Below are positions 20,914 through 31,051 of a DNA stretch of 64,000 bases, piece by piece. The stretch is from assembly GCA_949287985.1 (NCBI GenBank), contig CASEIN010000072.1, positions 46,584 to 110,583 on the forward strand. The letters are read 5' to 3'. The position numbers were made by a program, and so were the translations under genes. The number at the start of each line of letters is the position of its first letter. Positions within the stretch are counted from its first letter, which is position 1. The notes beneath the pieces were generated by a model. The model saw only the letters and a list, made by a program, of their open reading frames with translations. It did not search any database and was not told the DNA's origin. Origin of the DNA: Mucispirillum schaedleri. GTDB taxonomy: Bacteria > Chrysiogenota > Deferribacteres > Deferribacterales > Mucispirillaceae.

Positions 20914-22173
20914 ATGGCATTGTTACAGAAAGTAAAAGGTTTTAGAGATATTTTTGGTGAAGATATAAACTATTGGCATATGGCTGAAGAAAAAATACAA
21001 TCTTTTTTTAGAAGCTATGGTTTTAAAGAGTTTAGGCTTCCTGTTTTAGAAAAAACATCGGTATATAAACGTGGTATAGGTGAAACAACTGATATTGTAG
21101 AAAAAGAAATGTTTACTTTTACTGATAGTGATGAGATGGTTAGTCTTCGTCCTGAAGGCACAGCATCGCTTATGAGAGCATATATTGAAAATAACCTTCA
21201 TAACCCACCGGGTATAAAAAAATATTACTATCTTGGCAATATGTTTAGAAGAGAACGTCCTCAAAAGGGAAGGTTTCGTCAGTTTAGTCAAATTGGCGTC
21301 GAAGTTTTAGAAAGTGATGCTCCATTACTTGATGCTGAAATTATTGGGCTTTTATACAATGTTGCATTTGAACTTGGGTTATCAGATTATGTGAATATGG
21401 AGATAAATTCCATAGGCTGCCCAACATGCCGACCAAAATATAAAGATGATTTAGTTAAATATTTCTCAAGCCATAAAGATGATTTATGTGATGACTGTAA
21501 ACGCAGGCTTGAAACTAATCCATTAAGAATACTTGACTGTAAAGTTGAAAAATGTAAATCTATTGCAAAAGATGCACCAGTTATATTATCATATTTATGT
21601 GATGACTGTAATACTCACTTTGAAAGTGTTAAAGAATATCTTTCAATGATGAATATACCATTTAATATAAATCCTAAAATGGTTAGAGGGCTTGATTATT
21701 ATGTAAAAACTGCTTTTGAACTGGTAACAGACAGGCTGGGAGCAGCAAGTGCTGTTGGAGCTGGTGGCAGATATGATGGTCTTGTTAAAAGTCTTGGTGG
21801 TAAAGATACTCCGGGTATTGGTTTTGCCATAGGGCTTGATAGAATAGTTGAGTTATTAAAAGATATTAACCCTATGGAAGATAAAGGAACTGATGTATTC
21901 ATTATGGCTTTTGATAATGAAAGTTTGGCTCACTGTTTAAAATTTGTAAAAGAATTAAGGGCCCAAGGGTTTATTGTTGAATATGATTACTCGCTGGCTT
22001 CAATGAAAAGTCAGTTTAAAAAGGCAGATAAAACAAATGCATCATATGCTGTTGTTTTAGGCAGTAATGAGCTTTCTGAAAATAAAGCTGCTGTTAAAGA
22101 TTTAGTAACAGGTGAGCAGGAACTTGTGCAATTAAGTGAAGTTATAAATTATATAAAAAATAAATTAATCTAA
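20914..22173 (+). CDS. hisS: Histidyl-tRNA synthetase
   Basis: 419 residues, class II synthetase. Motif 2 region (LRPEGTASLMRAYIEN ... MFRRERPQKGRFRQF) and the histidine-binding LVRGLDYYVKTAFE-type loop (MVRGLDYYVKTAFE) are present, as is the motif 3 GIGFAIGLDRI. The C-terminal anticodon-binding domain is complete. aspS follows, a pair seen in many bacteria. Confidence 0.97.
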   Translation: MALLQKVKGFRDIFGEDINYWHMAEEKIQSFFRSYGFKEFRLPVLEKTSVYKRGIGETTDIVEKEMFTFTDSDEMVSLRPEGTASLMRAYIENNLHNPPGIKKYYYLGNMFRRERPQKGRFRQFSQIGVEVLESDAPLLDAEIIGLLYNVAFELGLSDYVNMEINSIGCPTCRPKYKDDLVKYFSSHKDDLCDDCKRRLETNPLRILDCKVEKCKSIAKDAPVILSYLCDDCNTHFESVKEYLSMMNIPFNINPKMVRGLDYYVKTAFELVTDRLGAASAVGAGGRYDGLVKSLGGKDTPGIGFAIGLDRIVELLKDINPMEDKGTDVFIMAFDNESLAHCLKFVKELRAQGFIVEYDYSLASMKSQFKKADKTNASYAVVLGSNELSENKAAVKDLVTGEQELVQLSEVINYIKNKLI

Positions 22174-22189
22174 TAAATTGGAGAAAGTT

Positions 22190-23980
22190 ATGTTAACAAA
22201 TATGGCAGATTGGAGAAGAACACACAGTTGTGGAGTTTTAACTGATAAAAATATCGGTGAAGAAGTATTACTTATGGGCTGGGTTCAAAGAAGACGTGAC
22301 CATGGTGGTGTTATTTTTATAGATTTAAGAGACAGGGAAGGTATTACTCAAATAGTATTAAATGAAACAGCACCTGAAGCCAGAGAAACAGGTGATGCAG
22401 TAAGAAGTGAGTATGTAATTGCAGTAAAAGGTAAAGTTGTTGCTCGTCCTGAAGGTATGGTAAACTCTAATATTAAAACTGGTATGATAGATGTTATTGT
22501 TAGTGAAATTAAAATATTAAACAATGCTTTAACTCCTCCATTTATGATAGATGAATATACTGATGCTGCTGAAGATGTTCGTTTAAAATATAGATATTTA
22601 GACCTTCGTCGCCCACAGCTGCAAAAAAATATTATGATGCGTAATAATATTTATAAATCTATTAGAGAATATATGTGGGGCAATGGGTTTATTGATATTG
22701 AAACTCCATTTTTAGGTAAAAGCACACCAGAAGGTGCAAGGGATTACCTTGTTCCAAGCCGTGTTAATGCTGGTAAATTTTATGCATTACCACAATCACC
22801 ACAGCAGTTTAAACAGCTTTTAATGGTTGGTGGTTTTGAACGTTACTATCAAATAGTTAAATGTTTTAGAGATGAAGATTTAAGGGCAGACAGACAGCCA
22901 GAATTTACTCAGCTTGATATTGAAATGTCATTTGTAGATAGAAATGATGTAATGGATATGATAGAAGGTTTAATCGTTAAACTTTTTAAAGATATTTTAG
23001 ATATTGATGTTCCACGTCCATTTCCTACAATAAACTATAAAGATGCTATGGAACTTTATGGTCATGATGCACCAGATACTCGTTTCGGACTGCATTTAAA
23101 AACTATTAATAATATGGTTGAAAACTGTTCTTTTAAAGTATTTTCTGATACGGTAAAAAATGGTGGTATAGTAAAAGCAGTTAATGCAAAGGGTGCTGGT
23201 AAAGTATTTAGCAGGAAAACATTAGATGAACTTGGTGAATATGTAACAAGCCTTGGTGCAAAAGGTCTTGCATATATTAAGATTAATGAAGATGGTATCC
23301 AATCGCCGCTTGTTAAAAATTTAGGTGAAGAATTAACTCATGAAATTATAAAAGTAATGGAAGGTGTTCCTGGTGATATTATTTTCTTTGGAGCAGGTGA
23401 AGAAAGCCTTGTAAACCTTACAATGTCAAAACTCCGTTTACGTTTAGGGAGTCTTTTAAATTTAATTGATAATAAACAGTATAATTTAGTATGGGTTTTA
23501 GAATTCCCACTTTTAGAATGGTCGCCTGAAGATAAAAGATATGTGGCTGTTCACCACCCATTTACTGCTCCAATGGACGAAGATATTGATAATTTAAATA
23601 ATGATCCAAAATCTGTTAGAGCAAAAGCTTATGACCTTGTATTAAATGGTTCAGAAATTGGTGGTGGAAGTATTAGGATACATAGAAGCGATATTCAGCA
23701 AAAAATGTTTGAAAGACTTGGTTTAGGCGAGGAAGAAATAAAAGAAAAATTTGGATATTTTGTTGATGCATTAAAATACGGCACACCTCCACATGGTGGT
23801 ATAGCTTTTGGTATAGATAGAATTGCATCAATATTTGCAGGGGCAGAGTCTATTCGTGATGTTATAGCTTTCCCAAAAACCCAAAAAGCTACAGATTTAA
23901 TGAGTGGAGCACCAGATTTTGTGGAAGCAAAACAACTTAAAGAATTGCATATTAGGAGCGATGTTCCAGTTAATAAATAG
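22190..23980 (+). CDS. aspS: Aspartyl-tRNA synthetase
   Basis: 596 residues from ATG 22190, which has GGAGA 6 bases upstream; the TTG at 22178 contains that ribosome site and is rejected. Bacterial type with N-terminal OB fold (LLMGWVQRRRDHGGVIFIDL), catalytic core (RCFRDEDLRADRQPEFTQLD-type segment) and the GAD insertion domain (about 290-420). Whether it is discriminating or also charges tRNA-Asn cannot be decided here. Confidence 0.97.
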   Translation: MLTNMADWRRTHSCGVLTDKNIGEEVLLMGWVQRRRDHGGVIFIDLRDREGITQIVLNETAPEARETGDAVRSEYVIAVKGKVVARPEGMVNSNIKTGMIDVIVSEIKILNNALTPPFMIDEYTDAAEDVRLKYRYLDLRRPQLQKNIMMRNNIYKSIREYMWGNGFIDIETPFLGKSTPEGARDYLVPSRVNAGKFYALPQSPQQFKQLLMVGGFERYYQIVKCFRDEDLRADRQPEFTQLDIEMSFVDRNDVMDMIEGLIVKLFKDILDIDVPRPFPTINYKDAMELYGHDAPDTRFGLHLKTINNMVENCSFKVFSDTVKNGGIVKAVNAKGAGKVFSRKTLDELGEYVTSLGAKGLAYIKINEDGIQSPLVKNLGEELTHEIIKVMEGVPGDIIFFGAGEESLVNLTMSKLRLRLGSLLNLIDNKQYNLVWVLEFPLLEWSPEDKRYVAVHHPFTAPMDEDIDNLNNDPKSVRAKAYDLVLNGSEIGGGSIRIHRSDIQQKMFERLGLGEEEIKEKFGYFVDALKYGTPPHGGIAFGIDRIASIFAGAESIRDVIAFPKTQKATDLMSGAPDFVEAKQLKELHIRSDVPVNK

Positions 23981-23997
23981 ATTTAAGGCAAAAACCC

Positions 23998-24026
23998 TTG
24001 ACAATTACCTATTTTAATAATATGAT
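23998..24026 (+). promoter_or_regulatory. Strong consensus promoter before the LysM lipoprotein
   Basis: TTGACA at 23998-24003 and TATGAT at 24021-24026, spacer 17 bases. This is the closest match to consensus in the window and suggests abundant expression of the downstream lipoprotein. Confidence 0.8.
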
Positions 24027-24064
24027 ATTACTATGAAGTAATTTAATCACAAGGGGGATTTATT

Positions 24065-24841
24065 GTGAAAAAAAGTATAATTTTTATGAGTGCTGTAGTA
24101 ATGTTATTAACGGCATGTGGTGGCAAATCTTCTTCTGAAAATTTAACTCCAGAGGAAATGGTAAGACAGGCATTGAATAATCCAAACAAGGCTTGTGTAG
24201 ATAAACACTTACCAAAAACAAAAGCAAAAATGGCTGAAGCTGATAAATTAGCTAAATCTAATAATGCTGAAGGTGCTAAAAAAGCTGAGGGTGAAGCAGT
24301 TGAAATTTTCAAAAAAGAAGATGTAGCATTTAAAAGTGCGGTTGATGCTGTTAATGCTCAAAGTGCTAGATATGATGAGACTGTTGCAAGAAAAAATAAT
24401 ATAGCTTCTCATCCTAATGCTGCAAAATCAAGCAAGTGGGCTCAAGTTAGTGCTAAAGTAGATAAACATTTGGCTAATGCAAAAAATGCACTTAGTAAAT
24501 GTGATCCTAATAAAGCTAAGTCTGAACTTGATGCAGCAAATGCATTACTTGCAGAAATGGAGCAGCTTTTAGGTATTGGTGGTCAGGCAGCATCTACTGA
24601 TGGTTCTGTTTATGTTGTTAAAAAAGGTGATAACCTTTGGTATATTGCTGGTAAACAATATTCAAACCCATTTATGTGGCCAATTATTTACTGGACTAAC
24701 CAACAGAAAATTAAAGATCCAGATTTAATTTTCCCAAAACAAGAATTTAATATCGTTCAAGATTCTTCTGCTGATGAAAAAGCAAAAGCAGAAAGGCTTG
24801 CTAAAACAAGAGGACCTTGGTCGCTTTACGATAATAAATAA
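24065..24841 (+). CDS. LysM-domain lipoprotein
   Basis: 258 residues. Start is GTG, fixed by AAGGGGG about 7 bases upstream. Lipoprotein signal with lipobox LLTAC (Cys19). A central Ala/Lys-rich helical region (about 50-165) resembles DUF4398-type coiled segments. The C-terminal LysM (VYVVKKGDNLWYIAGKQYSN) binds peptidoglycan. Probably anchors an envelope layer to the cell wall. It is a single-gene unit: strong promoter before it, strong terminator after it. Confidence 0.87.
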   Translation: MKKSIIFMSAVVMLLTACGGKSSSENLTPEEMVRQALNNPNKACVDKHLPKTKAKMAEADKLAKSNNAEGAKKAEGEAVEIFKKEDVAFKSAVDAVNAQSARYDETVARKNNIASHPNAAKSSKWAQVSAKVDKHLANAKNALSKCDPNKAKSELDAANALLAEMEQLLGIGGQAASTDGSVYVVKKGDNLWYIAGKQYSNPFMWPIIYWTNQQKIKDPDLIFPKQEFNIVQDSSADEKAKAERLAKTRGPWSLYDNK

Positions 24842-24866
24842 GATGATTATTTAAAAAATATTAATG

Positions 24867-24893
24867 GCGGCTGCTTTTAGTAGCCGCTTTTTT
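24867..24893 (+). terminator. Rho-independent terminator after the LysM lipoprotein
   Basis: Stem GCGGCT (24867-24872) with AGCCGC (24882-24887), short loop, then six T residues. GC-rich stem in an AT-rich background. It ends just before the LOG-family gene. Confidence 0.88.
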
Positions 24894-24903
24894 GTGGTTG
24901 AAA

Positions 24904-25548
24904 ATGCATAAAGATGATGTAATTTATAAAACTCCAGAGGGTTTTGATTTAATATCCTATATGGATAATATTGCTGATGAATTAAAAAGAGGGTTATCAC
25001 TTTTTAAAAGCAGTGAAAAAAAAGTTGTAGTGTTTGGTTCTGCACGAGAAAAAGAAAATGATAAATATTATAAAATGAGTGTTGAACTTGGTAAAGAATT
25101 AGTAAGTAAAGGATATGCTGTTGTAACAGGTGGTGGGCCTGGTATTATGGAAGCAGCCCTTAAAGGTGCCTATGAAAATCATGGTGAAACATATGGAATA
25201 AATATAATATTACCCCATGAACAGCATAACAACAAGTATATTAAAAATAGTTATTTATGTGACCATTTATTTACAAGAAAAGTTCTTTTAGTTAGAAATA
25301 TGAGTGCTTATTTTGTTATGCCTGGTGGTTTTGGCACGTTGGACGAACTTTTTGAAGTTCTTACATTAATTGCTACAAATATACAAAATCATGTTCCAGT
25401 TATACTTGTTGGAAAAGATTTTTGGTCTGGTTTGCTTAGCTGGATTAAAGAACAGCTGCTGCTTAATCATAAATATATCAGTTATGATGAATTTAATATG
25501 CTTAAATTAGCTGATAATATTGAAGAAGCAGTCAGCTATCTAGATTAG
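24904..25548 (+). CDS. LOG-family protein (TIGR00730-like nucleoside monophosphate phosphoribohydrolase)
   Basis: 214 residues from ATG 24904. The TTG at 24892 lies in the T-tract of the preceding terminator and is less likely. The motif PGGFGTLDELFEVL (PGGxGTxxE) and GGGPGIMEAALKG define the LOG/lysine-decarboxylase-like family, whose members release bases from nucleoside monophosphates (purine turnover, cytokinin activation in plants and some bacteria). Substrate here is not known. No clear ribosome site or promoter is seen. Its 3' end overlaps mobB on the other strand by 4 bases. Confidence 0.85.
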   Translation: MHKDDVIYKTPEGFDLISYMDNIADELKRGLSLFKSSEKKVVVFGSAREKENDKYYKMSVELGKELVSKGYAVVTGGGPGIMEAALKGAYENHGETYGINIILPHEQHNNKYIKNSYLCDHLFTRKVLLVRNMSAYFVMPGGFGTLDELFEVLTLIATNIQNHVPVILVGKDFWSGLLSWIKEQLLLNHKYISYDEFNMLKLADNIEEAVSYLD

Positions 25549-26048
25549 TTTGAATTTTTAATATATTCTATTAAAAATTCAGCTATTTTTTCATAATCAT
25601 TAATATGAAATAAATTTGTTACGTTGTTAAACTCATTAAAATCATTGGTTGCAACGGCTATAATATTTCTTTCATCATTATAAAGATTTGGTTTATTATT
25701 ATCTTTTCTATGGACTAAAATTTTTGGTATATCTTCATCTTTAAATCCTTCACCTATTATAATATCTACATTTATTGGAATTTGTTTCATTAGCTCATGA
25801 AAAGACAGCCTTTTATCAGTATCACTAATTATTGCAAATTTATTTTTAGAAGCAATTGCAACACATTCTGCTCCAGAAGTTTTCATTAAATATGTATCTT
25901 TTCCTTCTTTATCCATTTCAAAATTATGACCGTCATGTTTTAAGGCCGCAATTTTATATCCTTTATCTTTAAGATATTTTATAACCTTAGTTAAAAGTGT
26001 AGTTTTACCACTGCCAGAATAACCTGCAAAAGTTATATATGGTGTCAT
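25545..26048 (-). CDS. mobB: Molybdopterin-guanine dinucleotide biosynthesis protein B
   Basis: 167 residues. P-loop near the N-terminus (YSGSGKTTLL), the MobB segment AALKHDGHNFEMDKEGKDTY, and GEGFKDEDIPKILVHR. GTP-binding helper for attaching GMP to molybdopterin; implies molybdoenzymes in this organism. GGGGGAT precedes the ATG. Convergent with the LOG gene and divergent from the helicase gene. No mobA is in the window. Confidence 0.92.
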   Translation of the reverse strand: MTPYITFAGYSGSGKTTLLTKVIKYLKDKGYKIAALKHDGHNFEMDKEGKDTYLMKTSGAECVAIASKNKFAIISDTDKRLSFHELMKQIPINVDIIIGEGFKDEDIPKILVHRKDNNKPNLYNDERNIIAVATNDFNEFNNVTNLFHINDYEKIAEFLIEYIKNSN

Positions 26049-26137
26049 TATTTATCCCCCTGATATTTTAATATATAAAAATGTATACTTATTTGAAATA
26101 ATATATTATAACTAAAAAAGAAAATAAAGGGGACATT

Positions 26138-27952
26138 ATGCAGGTATCTCAATTTTTTTTAGATGATAAATATTTAAAGTCAATAATTCCAGATTATGTG
26201 CTAAGAAATACACAAGTTGATATGGCAGAAATAATAAATAATGCTCTTTATTCATATACTAATACATTTGTTGAAGCACCTACTGGTTCTGGTAAAACTA
26301 TGGCATATTTAGTTCCGTCATTTGCAAGTGATAATAAAATAATTATCTCTACAAAAACAAAACAGTTAATGAACCAGCTTTTATATAAAGACATACCTGT
26401 TGTGCAAAAAATTGTTGGTGGAAGTAAAAGTGTTCGTTCCTTAAAGGGGAGAAAAAATTATTTTTGTCCACACAGATATTATAAACATGTTCACTCAAAA
26501 GCTGCTTTTTACATTGATGCTGTATCATGGTTTGAAAATAATATTACATATGGTTCTATTATTGAAGCACCCTGGGGTATACTTGATAATGATGTATGCT
26601 CTTTAATGACAGCAGATAGATACCAGTGTGTTGGCAATAAATGTGCCTATTATGATGACTGCCCATTTTATATACAAAAAAAAGATGCAAATGCAGCAGA
26701 TATTATAATAACTAATCACTTTTTGCTTCTTTCTGATATTGCTATGAAAAGTAAAGAATCATTTGGTTCAATATTTGAATACAGGGATAATATTATTTTT
26801 GACGAAGCCCATTCTGTTCCAGATATTTTTTCCCAGTATGCAGGTATTGAGTTTGCAATATCATCACTGATGATATTAATATATGAAAATAAAGATATAA
26901 TAAAAAATGATAATGTTGATAAAATATATAAAGCATATTTAAAAATTATTGATAAAATAAAAGAACCAAAAATATTATTTGAACCACTAAAGGAAGATTT
27001 TAATAAGTTTATAGAGCTTGTATCAAGTATTATTCTATCTTTAGATGATGAAGAAATAAAAGATGAATATGGTCAATATCTTCTTCTTTATGAAGAATTT
27101 AACTGTGATAAGGAAGGAGTGCGTATAGTAGAAAAAACTATGCAGAAAAATAATGTTTTTTTAACATTAAAGTTTATACCCTTTGAATCAGGCACTGATT
27201 TTGTAAAAGGGTTAAAAGATGCTGCAACATCTGCTATATTTGTTAGTGCAACATTAAGTTCTGGTGGTGATTTTGAATATATTACAAAAGAAACTGGAAT
27301 GCAGAATATTTGTGAAACATATATTCTTGATAATGTGTTTGATTTTAATGTTCAAGGAAAACTTTTTGCTCCAAAAATATATAACAGTGAAAATGATAAG
27401 AAAAATAATATATATATAGAGCTTTTAAGCCAGATGAATGGTTCAGCGTTGATAATTTGCAATAGTATTGAAAGAATGCAATTTATAGAAAAATTATTAA
27501 GAAATGCTGATATTAAAAAGAAAATTTACACACAAGTTGGAGTTAATATCGGAGAACTTGATTTTTGTGATGAAGATATGGTATTAATAGGAAGTGCCAC
27601 ATTAAGAGAAGGTATAGATATTTCTGGTGGTGGGTTTAAGGCTGTAATTTTAGACCAGCTTCCTTTTGAATTTCATAAGGATATTGTTCTTCAATGTAAG
27701 GCTGAAAAAATTTCTGAAGGAAATGCAAACTCTTTTATTGATTTTTTCCTGCCACGTGCTGTATTATATTTTAAGCAGGCAGTAGGCAGGCTCATAAGAC
27801 ATGAAGATGATAGTGGTATTTGGGTTGTGCTTGATTATAGAATAATTGATAAAAGTTATGGAAAGTATTTTTTAGATGTGATAAGTAATGTAGAGATAGT
27901 GGAAAATATAGAGGATGCACTCTATTTTATAAAGGAGGATATTCATGGCTAA
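26138..27952 (+). CDS. DinG/YoaA-like ATP-dependent helicase (XPD type)
   Basis: 604 residues, superfamily 2 XPD-like. Walker A APTGSGKT, DEAH box FDEAHSV, and C-terminal motif VGRLIRHEDD. Between motifs I and II four cysteines (FC at about 110, VC, CVGNKC, DDCPF) match the iron-sulfur cluster of DinG. Acts in DNA repair or R-loop removal by analogy. AAAGGGG precedes the ATG. Overlaps pgi by 8 bases. The divergent gap 26049-26137 must hold two promoters, but neither is close to consensus. Confidence 0.88.
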   Translation: MQVSQFFLDDKYLKSIIPDYVLRNTQVDMAEIINNALYSYTNTFVEAPTGSGKTMAYLVPSFASDNKIIISTKTKQLMNQLLYKDIPVVQKIVGGSKSVRSLKGRKNYFCPHRYYKHVHSKAAFYIDAVSWFENNITYGSIIEAPWGILDNDVCSLMTADRYQCVGNKCAYYDDCPFYIQKKDANAADIIITNHFLLLSDIAMKSKESFGSIFEYRDNIIFDEAHSVPDIFSQYAGIEFAISSLMILIYENKDIIKNDNVDKIYKAYLKIIDKIKEPKILFEPLKEDFNKFIELVSSIILSLDDEEIKDEYGQYLLLYEEFNCDKEGVRIVEKTMQKNNVFLTLKFIPFESGTDFVKGLKDAATSAIFVSATLSSGGDFEYITKETGMQNICETYILDNVFDFNVQGKLFAPKIYNSENDKKNNIYIELLSQMNGSALIICNSIERMQFIEKLLRNADIKKKIYTQVGVNIGELDFCDEDMVLIGSATLREGIDISGGGFKAVILDQLPFEFHKDIVLQCKAEKISEGNANSFIDFFLPRAVLYFKQAVGRLIRHEDDSGIWVVLDYRIIDKSYGKYFLDVISNVEIVENIEDALYFIKEDIHG

Positions 27953-29306
27953 ACTGATTTGTGATTACAATTTTGCCGCTTCCAAAAATATACTTGGTGG
28001 TATTTCTGAAGAAGACCTTAAAGTGTATAAGAAAAAAGCAGAGCTAGGTTATGAAAGATTGCAAAAAATGGTTAAAGAGGGTAGTGTTGGTTTTCCTAAA
28101 CTGCCAGAGTATGACACTACAGAATTAAGGGAGTTTGCAAAAGATGTAAAAACAAACTATAATGACTTAATTGTTGTAGGTATTGGTGGTTCAGCATTAG
28201 GTATTGAAGCTGTTGTTAATGCTATTCTTCCATATGGATATAATGCTATGAGCTACACAGATAGAGGTTGTCTGCCTAGGGTGTGGGTTGCAGATAATGT
28301 GGACCCTTCTAAAATTCAATCTATATTAAAAATATGTACTCCTGATGATACTTTAGCAGTTGTTATTTCAAAATCTGGTAACACTGTTGAAACAGCTGAA
28401 AATTATTCATTAATACACAGCTGGTTTAAAAGTAAAGTTCAGGATATGAAAAAACATATTGTTGTAGTTACAGACCCTAATAAAGGTCCATTAAGGGAGT
28501 ATGCAAACAATAATGGATTAAGAAGCTTTCCTATTCACTCATCTATTGGTGGAAGGTTTTCAGTAATGAGCCCTGTTGGTCTTGTTCCTGCTGCCTTTTT
28601 AGGAATAGATATTGATAAAATGCTGCAAGGTGCTGATAGTATTACAAAAGAAGGGCTTGAACAAGTGCTTACATTATCTGCAATTTATCTTTATTATATG
28701 GATAAAGGTAAAAGCATTAATGTGTTAATGCCATACAGTTCAAGGCTTGATAAATTTGCTGAATGGTTTTGCCAGCTTTGGGGTGAAAGCCTTGGTAAAA
28801 AATATACTATGGACGGTAAAGAAATTACATTTGGAACAACGCCTGTAAGAACTGTTGGTGCTATTGACCAGCACTCACAAATTCAGCTTTTTAGAGAAGG
28901 TCCACTTGATAAAGTTGTTACATTTATTAGTCTTGAAACTCATGATAATGATGTTAGTGTTAAAGGTGATTTTTATGAAGCGTTTAATTATTTAAATGGG
29001 CTTCATTTAGGTAAGCTTTTAAATTCAGAATTAAAAGCTACTGAAGCTGCACTTTTAACATCAAAAGTTCCATCTATTAAAATAGGTATAAATACATTAG
29101 ATGAATACAGCCTTGGGCAATTATTTATGCTTTTCCAATATATTGTACCTATTATTGGTTTATCTGTTAATATAAACCCATTTGACCAGCCAGGTGTTGA
29201 AGAAGCAAAAGAATATGCCTATGGTATGATGAATAGAAGTGGATTTGAAAACAAAAAAGCTCAGTTTGAATCCATTTATCAAAAAGATGATGCATTTATT
29301 ATTTGA
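27945..29306 (+). CDS. pgi: Glucose-6-phosphate isomerase
   Basis: 453 residues, the short bacterial form. Motifs VGIGGSALGIEAV, VISKSGNTVETAENYS, GGRFSVMSPVGLVPAA and the catalytic region GAIDQHSQIQLFREGP are present. Interconverts glucose-6-P and fructose-6-P, feeding glmM-type hexosamine synthesis further along. AAAGGAGG before the ATG. Overlaps tilS by about 20 bases. Confidence 0.96.
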   Translation: MAKLICDYNFAASKNILGGISEEDLKVYKKKAELGYERLQKMVKEGSVGFPKLPEYDTTELREFAKDVKTNYNDLIVVGIGGSALGIEAVVNAILPYGYNAMSYTDRGCLPRVWVADNVDPSKIQSILKICTPDDTLAVVISKSGNTVETAENYSLIHSWFKSKVQDMKKHIVVVTDPNKGPLREYANNNGLRSFPIHSSIGGRFSVMSPVGLVPAAFLGIDIDKMLQGADSITKEGLEQVLTLSAIYLYYMDKGKSINVLMPYSSRLDKFAEWFCQLWGESLGKKYTMDGKEITFGTTPVRTVGAIDQHSQIQLFREGPLDKVVTFISLETHDNDVSVKGDFYEAFNYLNGLHLGKLLNSELKATEAALLTSKVPSIKIGINTLDEYSLGQLFMLFQYIVPIIGLSVNINPFDQPGVEEAKEYAYGMMNRSGFENKKAQFESIYQKDDAFII

Positions 29307-30528
29307 GGAAATATTATTTCAAGAATTAAAAAAATATGAAAATAAAAAAATCCTTGTCGCTTTTTCAGGCGGCAAGGATTCTCTTGCGTTGCTTGACTTT
29401 TTAAATAAGAAAAAAGATATACTGCATGTTTTTACAGGTGCATGTTATGTTAACCATGGTTTAAGAGATACTGTATTAAGAGATGAAGTATTTTGCAGAG
29501 CTTATTGTAATAAAAACAATATAGCCTTTTATACATTTAATATATCACAAGAAATATTTAATGATAAAAATGGTGGGGTGGAATCTGCTGCAAGAAAGTA
29601 TAGGTATAAATATTTACTGGAGCTTTTACATAGTGAAAATTATGATTATCTTTTTACAGCACATACTTATTCAGATAATATTGAAAGCTTTTTTATAGAT
29701 TTATATACTGGCACATCTATTTATACCATCTCAGGAATTATGGAAGAAAATAATAACATTATAAGACCAATGCTTAATATTACAACAGAAATGGTAAATG
29801 CATATATAGATTATAACAACCTTATACCTGTTTATGATGAAACAAATAGTGATATTAAATATGTTCGCAACAGAATTCGCCACAAATTAATCCCTGTTTT
29901 ATATGACTGTGGAGCTGAATTTGAAAAAACTGTATGCAGGCTCCAAAAAGAGTCATTAAAATTAAAAGAATATTTTGACAGTAAAACAAAACATGCTATA
30001 AAGTATGTAGAAAAGTTTGCAGTAATTGATAAAGAAAAATTTTTATTATTAGAAGATATTGAAAAAGAATTTTTACTGGGAAAGGTTTTTTCTATATTTT
30101 TTAGGGTAAGTAAAAATATTATTAATGAAACTTTGAGTTTTTTTAGTGGTAATCATTCAAAAAGACTTGATTTGCCAAATGGTTATATGGTAGAACAATC
30201 TTTTAGAAATATTAGAATTTTTCCAAGATATATGGTGGAAGATTTTTCTTATACTAAAAAAGTTTTTGACAGTGTTTTACAAACAGATGATTTTACAATA
30301 AAGTTTAGTGGCGATTATACTAATAAGGAATTAATAGTTAGAAATAGAAGGAAAGGGGATAAGTTAAAGAATAAAAAACTAAAAGATATATTTATAGATA
30401 AACATATGGAACTTTTTGATAGAGACAGGGCAGTTATTGTAGAAGATAATGGCTTGATAATATGGGTTGAAAATATAACAAAAAATAATAATATAACAAT
30501 TATTAGAAATGGAATAGCACATGGATAA
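29287..30528 (+). CDS. tilS: tRNA(Ile)-lysidine synthase
   Basis: About 413 residues. The PP-loop SGGKDS follows ILVAF, with TAHTYSDNIESFFIDLYTGT and ETNSDIKYVRNRIRHKLIP as further TilS blocks. It converts C34 of tRNA-Ile2 to lysidine so that the AUA codon is read, which matters in this AT-rich genome where ATA is common. Start is one of two tandem ATGs (29287 or 29290) inside pgi. A long hairpin sits over the PP-loop codons (29349-29380). Confidence 0.92.
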   Translation: MMHLLFEEILFQELKKYENKKILVAFSGGKDSLALLDFLNKKKDILHVFTGACYVNHGLRDTVLRDEVFCRAYCNKNNIAFYTFNISQEIFNDKNGGVESAARKYRYKYLLELLHSENYDYLFTAHTYSDNIESFFIDLYTGTSIYTISGIMEENNNIIRPMLNITTEMVNAYIDYNNLIPVYDETNSDIKYVRNRIRHKLIPVLYDCGAEFEKTVCRLQKESLKLKEYFDSKTKHAIKYVEKFAVIDKEKFLLLEDIEKEFLLGKVFSIFFRVSKNIINETLSFFSGNHSKRLDLPNGYMVEQSFRNIRIFPRYMVEDFSYTKKVFDSVLQTDDFTIKFSGDYTNKELIVRNRRKGDKLKNKKLKDIFIDKHMELFDRDRAVIVEDNGLIIWVENITKNNNITIIRNGIAHG

Positions 30529-31039
30529 AGTAGAAGAATTAATTTCTGAAAAAGAAATTATAAAAAAAGTGGAAGAAATAGGAAATCAAATTAATAAAGA
30601 TTTTCATAATGATGAAGTTATGATAGTATCTGTTTTAAAGGGTAGTTTTATTTTTACAGCAGATTTAGTTAGATTTCTTAATTTTCCAGTTGAAGTTGCT
30701 TTTATAGCTGCTTCCAGCTATGGTGCTTCTACAGTATCAAGTGGTGAATTAAAAATTAGATATGATATTGATATTCCTGTAAAAAATAAAAAAGTTATTT
30801 TAGTTGAAGATATTGTAGATACAGGGCTTACTATTAGCAGGTTAAAAGAGTATTTATATGAACTTGGTGCAAGTGATGTAAAAATTTGCACAATATTTGA
30901 TAAGCCTGATAGACGTGAAAAACAAGTAACTATAGACTATTGTGGGTTTGTTATACCAAATGAATTTGTAGTAGGATATGGGCTTGACTATAATAATAAA
31001 TATAGAAATTTAAGAAATTTATGTAAAATTACCATATGA
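30521..31039 (+). CDS. hpt: Hypoxanthine phosphoribosyltransferase
   Basis: 172 residues. The PRPP-binding motif VILVEDIVDTGLTISRL and the C-terminal VGYGLDYNNKYRNL are diagnostic. Purine salvage. Overlaps tilS by 8 bases; tilS-hpt-ftsH is a widespread order. Confidence 0.95.
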   Translation: MDKVEELISEKEIIKKVEEIGNQINKDFHNDEVMIVSVLKGSFIFTADLVRFLNFPVEVAFIAASSYGASTVSSGELKIRYDIDIPVKNKKVILVEDIVDTGLTISRLKEYLYELGASDVKICTIFDKPDRREKQVTIDYCGFVIPNEFVVGYGLDYNNKYRNLRNLCKITI

Positions 31040-31051
31040 ATTGGAGGATAA

